Shown: piece after piece, positions 23,264 to 31,762 of the stretch
How positions within the stretch are numbered: position 1 is the first letter of the stretch
How the letters are laid out: each line of letters begins with the position of its first letter
DNA from: Planococcus chinensis
GTDB lineage: Bacteria > Bacillota > Bacilli > Bacillales_A > Planococcaceae
Reading direction: 5' to 3'
Assembly (NCBI RefSeq): GCF_020071995.1
Contig: NZ_JABWTK010000005.1
Location: 124,001 to 188,000 of the forward strand
DNA: 64,000 bases
Notes under the pieces: model-generated
Database searches by the model: none
The model's input: only the letters and a program-made list of their open reading frames with translations
Told to the model about the DNA's origin: nothing
Translations under genes and position numbers: made by a program

Positions 23264-24240
23264 CCTTGATGACGATTGTCCAAGCGATCAACCACGCCCT
23301 CGAGAGCGAAATGGAAAAAGACGGGCGCATCATTCTGCTCGGCGAAGACATCGGCAAAAACGGCGGTGTGTTCCGGGCGACGGATCAATTATACGAAAAG
23401 TTCGGCGCGAAACGCGTCGTTGATACACCGATTGCGGAATCGGCGATCATCGGTGCTGCGGTCGGCATGGCGGCGCGCGGCTTGCGGCCGGTCGCGGAAA
23501 TCCAGTTCATGGGCTTTATCTACGAAGCGATGGACCAGCTGGCTTCGCAAGCCGCCCGGCTCCGCTTCCGTTCAGGCGGCTCTCGTACTGCACCGATGGT
23601 CGTACGCGCTCCGTACGGCGGCGGCATCCGTGCACCGGAACTGCATTCCGACTCCCTGGAAAGCGCCTTTGCGCATTCGCCGGGACTGAAAGTGGTCATG
23701 CCAAGCACGCCGTATGATGCGAAAGGTCTGCTGCTGGCGGCAATCCGGGATCCGGATCCGGTGCTGTTTCTTGAGCCGATGAAATTGTACCGGGCTTTCC
23801 AGGAAGAAGTACCGGAAGAGGATTACGAAATTGAAATCGGCAAAGCGAATATTATCCGGGAAGGCGAAGACGTCACCTTGATCACATGGGGGCCGCCTGT
23901 CCATACGGCAAAAGCGGTCGCCGAGCGCTGGGCGAATGAAAAAGGCGTATCGATTGAACTAATCGATCTCCGGACGGTGGCACCGCTTGATATGGAGACC
24001 ATCGTCGCGTCTGTCCAAAAAACAGAGCGCGTCATCATTGTCCACGAAGCGGTAAAAACCGGCGGCCTCGGGGCGGAGGTGGCTGCGCTCATCAGTGAAA
24101 AGGCTTTATACAGCTTGTCGGCGCCGATTCTGCGGGTCACCGGATTTGATACACCGTATCCGACTGCGATGGTGGAAGCCGAGTGGCTGCCGAATGAAAA
24201 GCGGATCGACGAAGCGCTCGAAGCCGTATTGGAAGATTAA
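23260..24240 (+). CDS. 2-oxo acid dehydrogenase E1 component, beta subunit
   Basis: A 326-aa protein with a transketolase-type pyrimidine domain (about 5-180; LGEDIGKNGGVFRATDQLY, AESAIIGAAVGMAARGLRP, MVVRAPYGGGIRAPELHSDS) and a C-terminal transketolase domain (about 200-320; VTLITWGPPVHTA, IVHEAVKTGGLGAEV). It forms the alpha2beta2 E1 with the upstream subunit. The start overlaps the alpha stop by 4 bases. An E2 gene follows after 23 bases; no E3 (dihydrolipoamide dehydrogenase) gene is in the window, so the complex must borrow E3 from elsewhere. Confidence 0.92.
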   Translation: MTLMTIVQAINHALESEMEKDGRIILLGEDIGKNGGVFRATDQLYEKFGAKRVVDTPIAESAIIGAAVGMAARGLRPVAEIQFMGFIYEAMDQLASQAARLRFRSGGSRTAPMVVRAPYGGGIRAPELHSDSLESAFAHSPGLKVVMPSTPYDAKGLLLAAIRDPDPVLFLEPMKLYRAFQEEVPEEDYEIEIGKANIIREGEDVTLITWGPPVHTAKAVAERWANEKGVSIELIDLRTVAPLDMETIVASVQKTERVIIVHEAVKTGGLGAEVAALISEKALYSLSAPILRVTGFDTPYPTAMVEAEWLPNEKRIDEALEAVLED

Positions 24241-24263
24241 AGGAACAGGAAAGGAGGACTCGC

Positions 24264-25487
24264 ATGTCGAACTATCATTTTGCGCTTCCGGATATCGGGG
24301 AAGGGCTGCACGAAGCGGAAATTGTCACGTGGCTCGTAAAGCCGGGTGACCGGGTGGAAGAAAACGACAATATCGTCGAAGTCCAGACCGATAAAGCGGT
24401 CGTGGAAATTTCGGCTCCGGTGACCGGCGAAATCGAAACGCTCGGCGGAGAAGAAGGGGCGACTGTAAAAGTCGGCGACACGCTTGTTGTGTTTTCCGGC
24501 GTCCGAAGCGAACGGGCGCACGGGAAAACGGCGGAAGCGGTCGAATTGCTGACGCCGCCTGAAACGCTCCCTGAAAAAGAGCCGAAAATTGCGCAACGCG
24601 TATTGGCTGCGCCTTCTGTCAGAAAAGCGGCGCGTGTGGCAGGCGTCGATTTGGCTCATGTAGTGCCGACCGGCAAAGGCGGAAAAATCCTGGCGGCCGA
24701 TTTGCAGCGGCATATTGAAACGAATGGACAAGCGGCGGAACCGCCGCAGCCGGTCCAGCAGGAAACCGTTCCGCCAGCCACAAGCCAAGCGTGGACCGAG
24801 AAAATCACCGGTACGAGAAAAGCGATATTCGAGAAAATGACGGCGGCCAAGCAGCACGCCGTCATGTGCAGCGCGATGGACGAAATCAATGTAACGAAAC
24901 TCGTGGATTTGAGAAAAACGCTCCTGCCGCACGCCGAAGAACAGCAAACGAAACTCACGTATTTGCCGTTCATCATCAAAGCGGCGGCGCATGTCTTAAA
25001 GCGTAACCCGCTGTTCAATGCGTCGGTCGACGAAGCTAATATGGAAATCCGCTACCACGAAGAAATCCATATCGGCGTAGCGACAGCGACCGACAACGGC
25101 CTGCTTGTTCCGGTAATCAAACACGCCGACCAGAAATCCGTGTTGGAACTGGCGAGAGAGCTCGAGGAACTGTCGCAAAAAGCGCGCGGCCGCAAACTGA
25201 AGCCCCATGAGCTGACCGGCAGCACATTCACGGTTTCAAGCACCGGCGGCGGAGGCGGCTTTTACGCAACGCCGATTCTCAACCACCCGGAAGTGGCGAT
25301 CATGGGCATCCACAAAATTTCGAAGCAAGCAATCGTCGTGGACGACGAAATCCAAATCGGGCATATGATGGGCATGTCGCTGACGTTCGACCACCGTATC
25401 ATCGACGGCGAACCGTCGGGCCGCTTCATGAACGGCGTGAAAAAGCTGTTGGAAACGCCGGAGCTGCTGATTTTGGAAGGGAAGTAA
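24264..25487 (+). CDS. 2-oxo acid dehydrogenase E2 component (lipoyl acyltransferase)
   Basis: A 407-aa E2 with the full domain order. An N-terminal lipoyl domain (about 1-78) has the lipoylated Lys44 in VQTDKAVVEI, a peripheral-subunit binding domain lies at about 112-151 (APSVRKAARVAGVD), and the catalytic acyltransferase domain (about 185-407) has the active-site HRIIDG near His377 and a Ser/Thr-rich SSTGGGGGFYATPI segment. There is only one lipoyl domain. AAAGGAGG precedes the ATG. Together with the two upstream genes it completes E1-E2; the exact 2-oxo acid (pyruvate, branched-chain or acetoin-related) cannot be settled by sequence alone. Confidence 0.92.
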   Translation: MSNYHFALPDIGEGLHEAEIVTWLVKPGDRVEENDNIVEVQTDKAVVEISAPVTGEIETLGGEEGATVKVGDTLVVFSGVRSERAHGKTAEAVELLTPPETLPEKEPKIAQRVLAAPSVRKAARVAGVDLAHVVPTGKGGKILAADLQRHIETNGQAAEPPQPVQQETVPPATSQAWTEKITGTRKAIFEKMTAAKQHAVMCSAMDEINVTKLVDLRKTLLPHAEEQQTKLTYLPFIIKAAAHVLKRNPLFNASVDEANMEIRYHEEIHIGVATATDNGLLVPVIKHADQKSVLELARELEELSQKARGRKLKPHELTGSTFTVSSTGGGGGFYATPILNHPEVAIMGIHKISKQAIVVDDEIQIGHMMGMSLTFDHRIIDGEPSGRFMNGVKKLLETPELLILEGK

Positions 25488-25572
25488 AAGAATTTATTGT
25501 GCATTCTTTAGGTTTCGACAGCTATTATTACCGGCGGCTATGAACCTTGAATATGTCTTAAGTGTTAACAGA

Positions 25573-25616
25573 AAGCCTTTTCAAGCACAAATTCGCTGCT
25601 TGGGAGGGCTTTTTTA
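25573..25616 (+). terminator. Terminator of the 2-oxo acid dehydrogenase operon
   Basis: A 15-bp stem with G-U pairs, AAGCCTTTTCAAGCA / TGCTTGGGAGGGCTT, followed by six T. Confidence 0.85.
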
Positions 25617-25640
25617 CTCCTTTAGGACACATCCCTAAAT

Positions 25641-25696
25641 CGCATTAATCGACACTGTGCCATAAAAAAGTGATACTATGTCTGTAGATTAATGCG
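25641..25696 (+). promoter_or_regulatory. Promoter of the YesN/YesM-type system flanked by a 10-bp inverted repeat
   Basis: A -35-like TCGACA (25649-25654) and -10-like GATACT (25672-25677) are 17 bases apart. They lie between perfect inverted copies CGCATTAATC (25641-25650) and GATTAATGCG (25687-25696), a plausible binding site for a regulator, perhaps the AraC-type response regulator itself. Confidence 0.55.
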
Positions 25697-25772
25697 AGTG
25701 AACACCGGTTTACCCGACACAAAGAGAGAAAAAATGGATGTCTAAAGGGTTAAATGCGAAGGGGGCACGTTC

Positions 25773-27335
25773 ATGGGAGAAGCATGCAAAGTTCTGATTG
25801 TCGATGATGAAATGCTGATCCGGCAGGGAATCATCAATTACATCGAGTGGGAACAAGAAGGATTTCAAATTGTCGGAGAAGCTTCAAACGGAAAAGAAGC
25901 GATGCAGATGATCGCGGAATTTTCTCCGCATATTGTCATTACGGATATCGTCATGCCGATTATGGACGGCATCGATTTGGTGAGAGAAGCGAAATTGGCA
26001 TTTCCGGATATCGAAATCATTGTGCTGAGCAGTTTTGAAAACTTCGATTATGTGCGTTCGACGTTCCAAAACGGAGTTGCTGATTATATATTGAAGCCGA
26101 AATTGAATGGCCCTGAATTATTGCGGATCTTAAACAAGGCAGCGAGCCGGATTCCGGATCTGCACCACGCCGCATCATTGATAGAACCGAAACGCTCAAC
26201 TGAGGAAGTGTTGGAGCAGCTGATTCTCGGATATGGCCCGTCCGCAGATCTGGATAGCTTGTCTGCAGCCTTCACGGGAAGCCGGTTTATGTTGGCGAGC
26301 GTACACAGGGGAAATCTTGACCGCGCTCAACTGAAAGTGGCTTTCGAGCGCGCCGTGCCTGAAAAAGCGTCCATTTTCGTGCTGGATTCGGGCGAATCCG
26401 GTGTGCTGCTTTTGTTTAATTTCAATCCCGATCAGCTGGAACGGATCAAACAAGCCGTCGAAACCCTGGCAAGCGAAAACCGGGATGCCGTGTGGATGCT
26501 GGGCAAGCCGTTCGATGGCATCGGCGATTTGAAAAGAGTGCATGATGAAAACCTATTGATAATGAAAAAGTATTTGTTTTACTTGCCGGAGCAGAACTTC
26601 TTTACGTTTGATGGGCTGCCGGAAGAAAAGGCAAAACAAGCCACTTTTGATTTGAACCACTTTATCGAAATGTTCAAAGACCGCTTGTTCAATGCGGCGT
26701 TTACCTATCTGGAAAACCATGTCGATTACTTGGCAGGGCGTTACAGCAACGACAGTTTTGAATTCAAGTCGTTTTTAGGCAATGTCGTTTTCAATACCAT
26801 TGTGCTGCTGGATACGATGAAATACGATATCCAGGAACTCGAGCAAAAAAAATACAGCTACTTCACGAACATCAACGAAGCCGCTCATGTAAACGAAGCA
26901 CTGGATGAGCTCAATGGCTTTCTTGGGGAAGTGCGTGAAATCCTGCTTTCAGAAGACAAGGGAAGCGAACAGGCCAAAAACCTGAATCTCATTCTCGCCT
27001 ATATCGAACAGCATTTCACAGAACCGCTGCGGCTGTCGGAAATTGCCGGCCATTTTCACTTTAATGCCTCGTACTTGTCGTCTTATTTCAGCACGCACCA
27101 TAAGGAAGGGTTCAGCGAATACTTGAACCGCGTCCGGATCAAGAAATCGATGGAGCTTTTAGAAAACAGCACCGTCTCGATTTCAAACATCAGCGGCATG
27201 GTCGGGTATTCGGAACACAGTTATTATTGCAAGGTGTTTAAACGCATTACCGGGATGTCTCCAGGCAGTTACCGAAAGGAGATCCAAGCCCAGCATGAAA
27301 ATGAAGAAAAAGGCGTTTCTCATCTTAAGAAATAA
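25773..27335 (+). CDS. AraC-type response regulator (YesN-like)
   Basis: A 520-aa regulator. An N-terminal receiver domain (1-120) has Asp58 in ITDIVMPIMDG and the conserved Lys in YILKPK. A middle region of about 270 residues of unknown fold follows, then a C-terminal pair of AraC helix-turn-helix motifs (about 415-510; LRLSEIAGHFHFNASYLSSY and VSISNISGMVGYSEHSYYCK). This is the standard partner of YesM-type kinases that control carbohydrate ABC importers. The coding end overlaps the kinase start by 41 bases. The nearby galactoside importer and glycosidases are its probable targets. Confidence 0.93.
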   Translation: MGEACKVLIVDDEMLIRQGIINYIEWEQEGFQIVGEASNGKEAMQMIAEFSPHIVITDIVMPIMDGIDLVREAKLAFPDIEIIVLSSFENFDYVRSTFQNGVADYILKPKLNGPELLRILNKAASRIPDLHHAASLIEPKRSTEEVLEQLILGYGPSADLDSLSAAFTGSRFMLASVHRGNLDRAQLKVAFERAVPEKASIFVLDSGESGVLLLFNFNPDQLERIKQAVETLASENRDAVWMLGKPFDGIGDLKRVHDENLLIMKKYLFYLPEQNFFTFDGLPEEKAKQATFDLNHFIEMFKDRLFNAAFTYLENHVDYLAGRYSNDSFEFKSFLGNVVFNTIVLLDTMKYDIQELEQKKYSYFTNINEAAHVNEALDELNGFLGEVREILLSEDKGSEQAKNLNLILAYIEQHFTEPLRLSEIAGHFHFNASYLSSYFSTHHKEGFSEYLNRVRIKKSMELLENSTVSISNISGMVGYSEHSYYCKVFKRITGMSPGSYRKEIQAQHENEEKGVSHLKK

Positions 27336-29109
27336 CAGCCTGTTCATTAAGATGTTCCTGATCATGGTGACCAGCATCGTGGCGGTCTCGCTATTGATCA
27401 CTTTCAGTTCCATCCGCATGTCCTCCAATTTGTTTATGGACACGTTCAGCATTTCCAATACGAAAGCGCTGGAGCAGATTGAAATAAGGTTTGAAGATTA
27501 CAGCTTCGCCATCGTCAATGCGATGAACGAAGTGCAAAACAACGGCACCATTAAAAGGGTACTGACCCAGCAAAACGAAAGCGCAGTTGAAACGTCCAGA
27601 TCCTACCACGACATCAGCCGGCAGATCGAACGCATTTACCCGACGGTGGAAGCATATGACGCCAATATGATTGTGCTGGGGCGAAATGAGCGCTTGTACA
27701 ATATGAATTATTCGAATTGGCCGGTTTCCTGGGAAGTGCTGCGAAACCATCCGATTACCGAATCCACAATCGAACAGCCAAACCGGTTGCTTTATCAATT
27801 TATGCCGTCCACTTCTTTCAATGACAAACCGATGCTTGTGGCGACAAAAGCGCTGATGGAACGGTCGACCGGCGAAATTTACGGCGTGCTGTATTTCCCG
27901 ATCCGCGAAGAGGATTGGAAAGAGCTTTACGAGGGGTATACGAGCACGGAAAACAAAGTGCTGCTTGTCGACAGAACCGGCAAAATCGTTTCCAGCAACC
28001 AGGAAGAAATGATCGGGCAGGAAACACCGGAACTTTTGTCAATGGCAAAAGAAGTTGAAAACGAAGAAGTGGAATTCAAAGATGTTCAGGTGTTCGATAC
28101 CGATTACTTGCTGATGTCGCAGTACTTGCCGACCTTCGATTTGTATTTGGTGAATCTGGTGGACAAAGACGCAGTGCTGGAAAATTTGATCAACACCAAA
28201 GAAATCCTGCTGATCAGCCTGGGCATCGTCTTGCTCGCTGTCATCGTCGTGTTCATCATCTCGCGGCGGATGACCAATTCAATCAGCCGGCTGGTCAAAC
28301 AAATCTCGACAATCGCCAAATACGATTTCAACAAGCCGGTTGCTGAAACCGGCGGCTACGAGGCAAAGAAAATTGCCAACGCGTTCAACTACATGCTCAA
28401 CGAGTTGCAGGAATATGTAGACTTGGTCGTCCAAGCTGAACAAAAGCAGCGCAGCGCGGAATTGATGGCGCTGCAGCATCAGATCAACCCGCATTTTCTG
28501 TATAACACGCTGGCTTCCATCAAATTCATGGTCCAGCAAGGCAAGCAGGAAAAAGCGACCGATATGATCCATGCACTGATTTCGTTATTGCAAAATGCAC
28601 TCAGCAATGTGGACCAAACCATCACCGTGGAACAGGAAATAACGGATCTGAAAAACTACGTCTTGATCAACCAGGCACGCTACGGCAATGGCATCAAAGT
28701 GAATTTCTTCATTTCGCCGGACTGCCTGGATTGCCAGCTGCCGAAATTGATTTTGCAGCCGTTCATCGAAAATGCCTTTTTCCATGCATTCAACGAGAAA
28801 AAAGAAGGCTTCGTCCAAATTCTGGTGTCGCAGAAACACGGCAGCCTGGTCTGTGAAATCGTGGATAACGGCGACGGCATGGAGATAAAAGGCGACCACA
28901 CAAAAGAAGACATCAAAGAGAAACGCCATCTTTTCAGCGGCATCGGCATTCGCAATGTCCATGAACGCATCCAGATGATTTACGGGGAAGAATACGGCGT
29001 AGAAATTACAAGCGTCAAAGGCGAAGGGACAAAAGTGAAAGTGGAATTGCCTGTTCAAAAGTTGGATCCGGCTCCAAAATCCAACGAAATTACAAGAATC
29101 CAAGAATAG
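27295..29109 (+). CDS. YesM-like sensor histidine kinase (HPK7 type)
   Basis: A 604-aa kinase with a first membrane helix (about 19-40), a large extracellular dCache-like sensor (about 45-295), a second helix (about 298-322), HAMP (about 322-375), the His_kinase domain with LQHQINPHFLYNTLASI (phospho-acceptor His400) and a HATPase domain (IENAFFHAF, DNGDGM, GIGIRNVHERI). It overlaps the response regulator gene by 41 bases, so translation is coupled. The sensor probably detects an extracellular sugar, directly or through the binding protein encoded next, to turn on galactoside uptake. Confidence 0.94.
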   Translation: MKMKKKAFLILRNNSLFIKMFLIMVTSIVAVSLLITFSSIRMSSNLFMDTFSISNTKALEQIEIRFEDYSFAIVNAMNEVQNNGTIKRVLTQQNESAVETSRSYHDISRQIERIYPTVEAYDANMIVLGRNERLYNMNYSNWPVSWEVLRNHPITESTIEQPNRLLYQFMPSTSFNDKPMLVATKALMERSTGEIYGVLYFPIREEDWKELYEGYTSTENKVLLVDRTGKIVSSNQEEMIGQETPELLSMAKEVENEEVEFKDVQVFDTDYLLMSQYLPTFDLYLVNLVDKDAVLENLINTKEILLISLGIVLLAVIVVFIISRRMTNSISRLVKQISTIAKYDFNKPVAETGGYEAKKIANAFNYMLNELQEYVDLVVQAEQKQRSAELMALQHQINPHFLYNTLASIKFMVQQGKQEKATDMIHALISLLQNALSNVDQTITVEQEITDLKNYVLINQARYGNGIKVNFFISPDCLDCQLPKLILQPFIENAFFHAFNEKKEGFVQILVSQKHGSLVCEIVDNGDGMEIKGDHTKEDIKEKRHLFSGIGIRNVHERIQMIYGEEYGVEITSVKGEGTKVKVELPVQKLDPAPKSNEITRIQE

Positions 29110-29164
29110 TCATACCAACTATCTCGCAAGTTTGAAATATCTAAAAATTTTCAAAGGAACACCT

Positions 29165-29192
29165 AAAGATTGTGCTAACAATCTTTTTTTTT
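29165..29192 (+). terminator. Terminator after the YesN/YesM-type system
   Basis: A perfect 8-bp stem AAGATTGT / ACAATCTT with a GCTA loop and an uninterrupted T run. Confidence 0.9.
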
Positions 29193-29199
29193 ATGCCGC

Positions 29200-29235
29200 T
29201 ATACTGTATGAAAGGTGCAAAATAAAGCGCTTACA
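29200..29235 (+). promoter_or_regulatory. -10 box and CcpA cre site of the solute-binding protein gene
   Basis: A TATACT -10 at 29200-29205 is followed by a cre-like site on the minus strand, TGTAAGCGCTTTAT (29222-29235), which fits the CcpA consensus except at the last two bases. It sits just downstream of the expected transcription start, a position typical for catabolite repression by roadblock. Confidence 0.65.
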
Positions 29236-29251
29236 AAAAGGGGGATTTTTG

Positions 29252-30550
29252 ATGAAGAAATTTTATCTTATGCTCGTGCTGCTGGTTGGATTGGCTGTAT
29301 TGGCAGCTTGTTCTTCGGGGGATGAAGAAGCAAGCGGCGGAAGCAGTGCAGAAGGTGCAGGAAGCGCAGATACCATTACAGCTTGGGCTTGGGATCCGGC
29401 ATTCAATATTGCAGCGCTTGAAAAAGCAAAAGAAGCATATAACGGTGACGGCGATTTCGAAGTGAAAATCATTGAAAATGCACAAGACGACATCATCCAA
29501 AAACTTAACACAGGGCTTAGCTCAGGTACGACGAAAGGGATGCCAAACATTGTCCTGATCGAAGATTACCGTGCACAAAGTTTCCTGCAGGCTTATCCGG
29601 ATGCATTCCATCCGTTGACAGACGTTATTAACCCGGAAGATTTTGCAGATTACAAAATTGCGACGACAAGCCATAACGGCGAACAATACGGATTGCCATT
29701 CGATTCAGGTGTAGCCGGATTGTACGTTCGTACTGACTACTTGGAGCAAGCAGGCTATACAGCAGAAGATCTGACAAATATCACGTGGGACGAATACATT
29801 GAAATCGGCAAGAAAGTAAAAGAAGCAACAGGCAAAAACATGCTGACATTGGATCCGAACGATTTAGGCCAAATCCGCATGATGATTCAGACGAACGGTT
29901 CTTGGTACGTGAAAGAAGATGGTTCAACACCGAACCTTGCAGGAAACGAAACACTTGCGAAAGCATTCGAAACATACAAAAAGATGATGGACGCAGACAT
30001 TGGGAAAATCGTTTCTGACTGGAGCCAGTTTGTCGGCGCATTCAACAGCGGCGATGTTGCCAGCGTACCAACAGGAAACTGGATCACGCCAAGCATCAAG
30101 CAAGAAGCAGAACAATCAGGGAAATGGGCAGTTGTGCCAATGCCGCGTTTGGATATGGAAGGCGCAGTCAACGCATCTAACTTGGGCGGAAGCTCGTGGT
30201 ACATCTTAAACGTAGACGGCAAAGAAGAAGCGGCAGATTTCATGCTGAACACATTCGGCTCAAATGCTGACTTGTACCAGACACTTGTAAAAGACATCGG
30301 CGCTCTTGGAACTTACTCAGCAGCAGCTGAAGGCGACGCTTATGCAGTGGAAGACGAATTCTTCGGCGGACAGCAAATCATCACCGACTTCTCGAAATGG
30401 ACAGATGAAATTCCTGGCGTCAACTATGGCCTTCACACGTATGCCATCGAAGACATTTTGGTTACAGGGATGCAAGACTACCTAAAAGGCACAGAGCTTA
30501 CAAAAGTGCTTGAAAATGTTCAAGGGCAAGCGGAAGCACAACTTAAATAA
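29252..30550 (+). CDS. Carbohydrate ABC transporter solute-binding lipoprotein
   Basis: A 432-aa family 1 extracellular binding protein. The signal peptide ends in a lipobox (LAVLAAC, Cys about residue 21), followed by a Ser/Gly/Glu linker and a two-lobed binding domain with motifs such as ITAWAWDPAFN, YGLPFDSGVAGLYVRTDYL and GDVASVPTGNWITPSI. I placed the start at 29252, where AAAAAGGGGG precedes the ATG; the open frame continues upstream without support. It would capture galactosides outside the cell for the two permeases encoded downstream. A hairpin after the gene probably keeps it expressed above the permeases. Confidence 0.93.
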   Translation: MKKFYLMLVLLVGLAVLAACSSGDEEASGGSSAEGAGSADTITAWAWDPAFNIAALEKAKEAYNGDGDFEVKIIENAQDDIIQKLNTGLSSGTTKGMPNIVLIEDYRAQSFLQAYPDAFHPLTDVINPEDFADYKIATTSHNGEQYGLPFDSGVAGLYVRTDYLEQAGYTAEDLTNITWDEYIEIGKKVKEATGKNMLTLDPNDLGQIRMMIQTNGSWYVKEDGSTPNLAGNETLAKAFETYKKMMDADIGKIVSDWSQFVGAFNSGDVASVPTGNWITPSIKQEAEQSGKWAVVPMPRLDMEGAVNASNLGGSSWYILNVDGKEEAADFMLNTFGSNADLYQTLVKDIGALGTYSAAAEGDAYAVEDEFFGGQQIITDFSKWTDEIPGVNYGLHTYAIEDILVTGMQDYLKGTELTKVLENVQGQAEAQLK

Positions 30551-30572
30551 TTATACGGGAAAACAATAAAGC

Positions 30573-30643
30573 CTTGAGTTGCCGCTAATGGACTGGTCGA
30601 AGTGCTTTATCACTCGCCAGCCAGGCGCAGCTCAAGTTTTTTT
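30573..30643 (+). terminator. Intercistronic hairpin after the binding-protein gene
   Basis: Arms CTTGAGTTGC (30573-30582) and GCAGCTCAAG (30627-30636) pair with one G-U, with a structured 44-base loop and a following TTTTTTT. It probably gives partial termination between binding protein and permeases. Confidence 0.65.
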
Positions 30644-30683
30644 AAAATGATGAGAAGCATAGAAATCAGAATTGCGTAATCGG

Positions 30684-30800
30684 TGTCCAGACTCCAGCGC
30701 CCAGCCCCTCGGGGTCTTAAATCACTTCCCTTCGGGAATCAGAATTTCCTGCGCGAAGTGCATTAAGCCTGTCGGAGCTCCATGGGCGCTTGCGCTTTTC
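30684..30800 (+). repeat. Dispersed Bacillales-type hairpin repeat
   Basis: A 117-base element with the ends CCAGCGCCCAGCCCCTCGGG and GGGCGCTTGCGCTTTTC. It folds back on itself: AGCGCCCA (30696-30703) pairs with TGGGCGCT (30783-30790), CTTAA with TTAAG, and CACTTC (30723-30728) with GAAGTG (30755-30760). I recognise the end sequences as a repeat common in intergenic regions of Bacillales genomes; this recollection is not a database result. It lies in the leader directly upstream of the permease RBS. Confidence 0.7.
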
Positions 30801-30820
30801 TTATAGGAGGAATGAGAAAC

Positions 30821-31762
30821 ATGAACCAGCAAGCTACAAAAAAAGACGAACTGGATCTTCCGCTGCGCTATAAAGAAACAAAACGCGAAAAAACCGGTGT
30901 ATTTTTCAGGAAAAAAGTCGGTTGGTTGTTTGTCATTGTCTCAGTCATTGCCATCACGATTTTCAACTTTTACCCTATGGTCCAAGCTTTTCTTTTATCG
31001 TTCCAATCCGGGATGGGCAGCAACCTCGAGTATGTAGGATTGGCCAACTGGCAGCGATTGTTCGGCGATCCGACGTTTATCGCAGCGCTAACCAATACAT
31101 CAATTTATCTGCTGATTCAAGTTCCATTGATGATTGTATTGGCGTTATTCTTCTCGGTTCTGTTAAATGATCCCAATTTGAAATTCAAAGGCTTTTTCAG
31201 AATCGCGATTTTCTTGCCGTGTGTCACTTCACTGGTTGCCTATTCGGTCATCTTTAAATACCTGTTTGGTGTGGATGGCATCATCAACGTGTTTTTACTC
31301 AATTTCGGCTTTATTTCCGAAACGATCAACTTCCTGGCCGATCCGTTTTGGGCGAAAGTGGTCATCATTCTCGCCATCACGTGGAGATGGACAGGCTACA
31401 ACATGATTTTCTATTTGGCGGCTTTGCAGAACGTTGATAAATCGATCTACGAAGCAGCAAAAATTGATGGAGCAAACTCCATCCAGCAGTTTTTCCAGAT
31501 TACCGTGCCAATGTTGAAACCAATCATTTTGTTCACTTCGATCACGTCGACAATCGGTACGTTGCAGATCTTCGATGAAATCGTCAACATCACGAACGGC
31601 GGACCTGGTAATGCGACGATTTCAATCTCGCAATACATCTACAACCTTTCGTTCGAATACACGCCTGACTTCGGGTATGCATCGACCGTTTCTTACGTCA
31701 TTGTGATTCTAGTGGTAATTCTTTCGATTATTCAATTCAGAGTGGCGGGTGAGAAGAAATGA
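30821..31762 (+). CDS. Sugar ABC transporter permease (MalF/UgpA type)
   Basis: A 313-aa inner-membrane permease with six helices. The cytoplasmic N-tail (about 1-30) is charged, and the EAA loop that docks the ATPase reads YEAAKIDGANSIQQFFQITVP (about residues 210-230, first 20 shown up to V). GGAGG lies 10 bases before the ATG at 30821; the open frame upstream is within the repeat and is not used. The stop overlaps the next permease start (ATGA). It pairs with the MalG-type permease to form the importer channel for the galactoside bound by the upstream lipoprotein. Confidence 0.92.
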   Translation: MNQQATKKDELDLPLRYKETKREKTGVFFRKKVGWLFVIVSVIAITIFNFYPMVQAFLLSFQSGMGSNLEYVGLANWQRLFGDPTFIAALTNTSIYLLIQVPLMIVLALFFSVLLNDPNLKFKGFFRIAIFLPCVTSLVAYSVIFKYLFGVDGIINVFLLNFGFISETINFLADPFWAKVVIILAITWRWTGYNMIFYLAALQNVDKSIYEAAKIDGANSIQQFFQITVPMLKPIILFTSITSTIGTLQIFDEIVNITNGGPGNATISISQYIYNLSFEYTPDFGYASTVSYVIVILVVILSIIQFRVAGEKK

